Position numbers and translations under genes: made by a program. DNA of 14,847 bases. Origin: Anaerolineae bacterium. GTDB taxonomy: Bacteria > Chloroflexota > Anaerolineae > Aggregatilineales > Phototrophicaceae. Positions 12,501-14,847 of the stretch are shown piece by piece. Every line of letters begins with the position of its first letter. Within the stretch, counting starts at the first letter, position 1. The DNA is taken from contig JADLHH010000323.1 in assembly GCA_020848855.1 (NCBI GenBank), positions 1 through 14,847 on the forward strand. Direction: 5' to 3'. The notes under the pieces were generated by a model, which did not search any database, had not been told where the DNA came from, and saw only the letters and a list, made by a program, of their open reading frames with translations.

Positions 12501-13901
12501 TCAGGCAAGCTGTGGGACGCTCTCCGGGAAAATCTTGCCGGGGTTGAGGATGCCATTCGGGTCGAGCACCCGCTTGATGCTGCGCATCACGTCGAGCGCG
12601 TCGCCGTGCTCGTGCTCCATGAACATCGCCTTGCCCATGCCAACGCCGTGCTCGCCCGTCGCCGTGCCGCCCAGGTCAATCGCCCGGTGGACGATCATCG
12701 CGTCGAGCTTCAGCGCCCGCTCGAATTCGGCTTCGTTGGCATACGGGAACTCGACGTGGATGTTGCCGTCGCCCGCGTGCCCGATCATGTAGGCAGTCGC
12801 GCCGTACTCTTTCTTGAGTTCCTCGACGTAGCCGATCAATTCGGGATACGCGCTGATCGGCACGGCGACATCCATGATGAAGAACTGGTAGCCCGGCGCG
12901 GAACGCACCATGATTTCGTAGGAAGCGTGGCGGGCGTGCCACAGCTTGCGGCGTTCGGCGGTATCGGTGGTGGCGCGCACGCTGATCGCCCCCATCTCCT
13001 CGCAGATTTCGCGCACGGCGTCCAGCCCGGCTGCGAGCGTAGTTTCCAGCGCCGCGTTGAATTCCATGAACACCGTCGGGTAATCCTGCAAATCGACGCC
13101 TTCGGTTTCGCGCAGCATTCGGGTATGGGTGGCGTCGATGAATTCGAGCGCCGCCGGGTCCAGCCCGCTGCCGCGCACCGCGACGACCGCCTCGACCGCC
13201 GCTTCGACTGTCGGGAAGGCGGCGACCACCACGCTCATGAACGTCGGCACGGGAACCAGCTTGAGCGTCGCCTCGATGATCACGCCGAGCGTCCCCTCGC
13301 TGCCGACGAACAGGTGCAGCAGGTCGTAGCCCGACGACTGCTTCACCGAGCGCGAGCCGACCTCGATCAGCCGCCCATCCGCCAGCGCGACCTGCATCCG
13401 CAGCACGTTATCCTTGCTCGCCCCGTACTTGACCGTGCGAATCCCGGCGGCATTGTTCGCCAGCATCCCGCCGACGGTCGCGTTTGCGCCAGGGTCAGGC
13501 GCGAAGAACAAGCCGTAGCGCGTCAGTTCGGCGTTCAGGTCTTTGTGACCGATGCCCGGCTGCACCGTCACCTGAAAGTCGTCGGCGTGAACCGCGACGA
13601 TCTTGTTCATGCGTTCGAACGACATCAGGATGCCACCGTGAACCGGGATTGAGTTGCCCTCCAGCCCCGTGCCGACACCCCAGGGCGTCACCGGGATCAG
13701 ATGCTCATTCGCGAGTCGCAGCACGTCGGCGACGCCGCCTGCCGTCGTCGGGAAGATCACGACCTCAGCCGGGTGCGCGGCATGGTGCGACTGATCGCGG
13801 GCGTGCAGGTCGAGATCGGCTTGCGCCGTGCTCACCGCACCATCGTCGAGGATCGCGCGCAGTTGGGCGATCAGGTCAGGGGTTACAGGGTTGAAGGGCA
13901 T
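12501..13901 (-). CDS. FAD-linked oxidase, GlcD/D-lactate dehydrogenase type
   Basis: A flavoprotein of the VAO/PCMH superfamily that oxidises a 2-hydroxy acid such as glycolate, D-lactate or D-2-hydroxyglutarate. It has 466 residues. An FAD_binding_4 domain spans about 43-220, with the pyrophosphate loop PWGVGTGLEGN (73-83), PDPGANATVGGMLANNAAG (135-153), KYGASKDNV (158-166) and GSEGTLGV (200-207). The C-terminal FAD-oxidase domain (about 222-458) carries GHAGDGNIH (374-382) and GEHGVG (416-421), the His-rich motifs that bind metal and substrate carboxylate, and ends with the usual NPGKIFPE. The ATG at 13901 is preferred over the adjacent GTG because AAAGGA lies 7 nt upstream. Partners GlcE and GlcF are absent, which favours a single-subunit dehydrogenase. 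It begins 18 bp after the stop of the membrane-protein gene on the same strand, so they may be co-transcribed. Substrate is not determinable. Confidence 0.92.
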   Translation of the reverse strand: MPFNPVTPDLIAQLRAILDDGAVSTAQADLDLHARDQSHHAAHPAEVVIFPTTAGGVADVLRLANEHLIPVTPWGVGTGLEGNSIPVHGGILMSFERMNKIVAVHADDFQVTVQPGIGHKDLNAELTRYGLFFAPDPGANATVGGMLANNAAGIRTVKYGASKDNVLRMQVALADGRLIEVGSRSVKQSSGYDLLHLFVGSEGTLGVIIEATLKLVPVPTFMSVVVAAFPTVEAAVEAVVAVRGSGLDPAALEFIDATHTRMLRETEGVDLQDYPTVFMEFNAALETTLAAGLDAVREICEEMGAISVRATTDTAERRKLWHARHASYEIMVRSAPGYQFFIMDVAVPISAYPELIGYVEELKKEYGATAYMIGHAGDGNIHVEFPYANEAEFERALKLDAMIVHRAIDLGGTATGEHGVGMGKAMFMEHEHGDALDVMRSIKRVLDPNGILNPGKIFPESVPQLA

Positions 13902-13919
13902 CACAACTTCCTTTGACCA

Positions 13920-14847
13920 TCATGGATTAGCTAAAGATTCTGCGGCAGACGGCGGATTATACTCCGGATGCCGCCAGATCAGCGTGGTGAAGCCATCCTC
14001 CTCCACGCTTTCGAGCGAAATGTAGCGCCTCTCCTCGATCCACTGCCGCAGCAGCGGCGACATCTCCGGGTTGCCGGGGTACGCGGTGAAGTAGACAATG
14101 TCCGGGTTGATGCGCGCCCAGAGCTGACTGGCTTCGCGCGGCTGGCTGTATTCTGCCCACAAGCTGTAGAATTCCGCGTAGTCCGTGAACCACCAGTAGT
14201 CGTTCATGTCACCGACGATAACGGTCGCTGGGTCGGAGAGTTGGTAGACACGCTGCACGCGGGCGGGCATGTCACCGCGAGCCAGCACGTCCGCCTGAAG
14301 ATTAGGGATCATCTGCGCGAGCGCCGGGCTGCACAGGCAGAGGACTGCCAGCGCCGCGCCTGCCAGCCGCCGCGTGCCGGGGAGCGCGTCGAGTCCGAAG
14401 CGCGCCAGCGCCGCAGTCGCCAGACAGCAGAACGGCGCGAACACGATCAGATAGCGCTCGCCGCCGGGCACGAACAGCACGTAACCGGCAGCGGCGAACG
14501 CCAGAAAGCGCAGCAGCAGTCGGTCGCTTTTTCCGCGCCGAAGGACGAGCGCCACCACAGCCAGCGCCACGATGATGATCTTCAGCGGCGCGCGCCCCCG
14601 TAGATCGAGACCGCGCGCTCAAACCACTGCCAGTCATACCCATTCAGGAAACCGCGCTCGCTGCGCAGGGCGTCGAAGAAATAAGCGGGGTCAGGCAGCG
14701 AGAGAATGTTGAAATAGACATACAGTGCGCCGCCGATTACCCCGCCCACCACCAACAATATGAAGCGCCGGAAGCGCAGCGGATCGTCGCGCTCCAGAAA
14801 CAGATCGGTGAAATAGACCCCGCCGACGCCAACGATATACGCCAGCG
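13920..14847 (-). pseudogene. Polytopic membrane protein (GT-C glycosyltransferase-like C-terminal part), frameshifted and 5' partial
   Basis: Two overlapping frames together make one sensible protein. The upstream frame runs in from the window edge and stops at 14582-14584. It encodes membrane segments and a loop ending ...DWQWFERAVSIYGG. The downstream frame continues as RAPLKIIIVALAVVALVL and on through further hydrophobic helices, GERYLIVFAPFCCL, and a roughly 130-residue extracytoplasmic C-terminal domain rich in Trp and Tyr. Adding one G to the five-G run (14595-14599, read on the minus strand) joins them exactly. The helix-loop pattern and GERYLIVFAPF resemble ArnT/PMT-type (GT39-like) glycosyltransferases, whose catalytic N-terminal part would lie outside the window. 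The break may be a sequencing error in a homopolymer, a true mutation, or phase variation. A GTG at 14570 is not a convincing independent start. Membrane nature is certain; glycosyltransferase identity is tentative. Confidence 0.7.

Noticed and set aside
12606..13652. 348-aa plus-strand open frame antisense to the FAD-linked oxidase
   Set aside because: The opposite strand encodes a full set of FAD-oxidase motifs; this frame is His/Arg/Asp-rich shadow sequence.

Overview
This is a GC-rich bacterial chromosome fragment (GC content not computed). It encodes central metabolism, secreted beta-rich proteins and a secreted cellulase-type glycosidase. No phage, insertion sequence, CRISPR array, tRNA or rRNA is visible. 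The gene mix suggests a heterotrophic Chloroflexota bacterium, perhaps Anaerolineae: a lone PdxT, proline-rich secreted SH3 proteins with PPC-like domains, TACAAT-type -10 boxes and GC-rich palindromic repeats between convergent genes. That assignment is inference and no marker gene settles it.

Layout. From 1 to 4301 (+) lies a carbon-metabolism block. It starts with the 3' part of a phosphofructokinase carrying the residues of the pyrophosphate-dependent type. Next is a 751-residue two-domain phosphofructokinase that closely resembles the animal/fungal enzyme, with a catalytic N-half and a degenerate C-half that keeps the sugar-bisphosphate pocket. A dihydroorotate-dehydrogenase-like flavoprotein follows. 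From 4317 to 4988 (-) is an unrecognised protein. From 5244 to 6575 (+) is a secreted SH3b protein. It converges, across a palindromic repeat, on a secreted GH9 endoglucanase (6705-8495, -). The promoter of the GH9 gene is overlapped by a 14-bp palindrome that matches 13 of 14 bases of the actinobacterial cellulase operator of CelR/CebR (LacI family).

From 8650 to 10028 (+) are a TPR protein and PdxT, without PdxS. From 10043 to 11400 (+) are a perfect 16-bp palindrome, a promoter region, an 87-residue protein made almost only of Asp, Glu and Tyr with no basic residue, and a secreted beta-propeller protein. From 11401 to 11743 there is a promoter and a long leader with several stem-loops, including a possible three-way junction, before a DUF1003 membrane protein (11744-12382). 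A terminator-like palindrome separates it from a convergent minus-strand pair: a polytopic GT-C-like membrane protein broken by an apparent 1-nt frameshift (13920-14847), followed by a GlcD-type FAD-linked oxidase (12501-13901).

Most notable points: the eukaryote-type phosphofructokinase in a bacterial context, placed beside a PPi-type paralog; the cellulase operator; the all-acidic protein behind a palindrome; and the structured leader of the DUF1003 gene. Similarities to known proteins are from memory, not from a database search.
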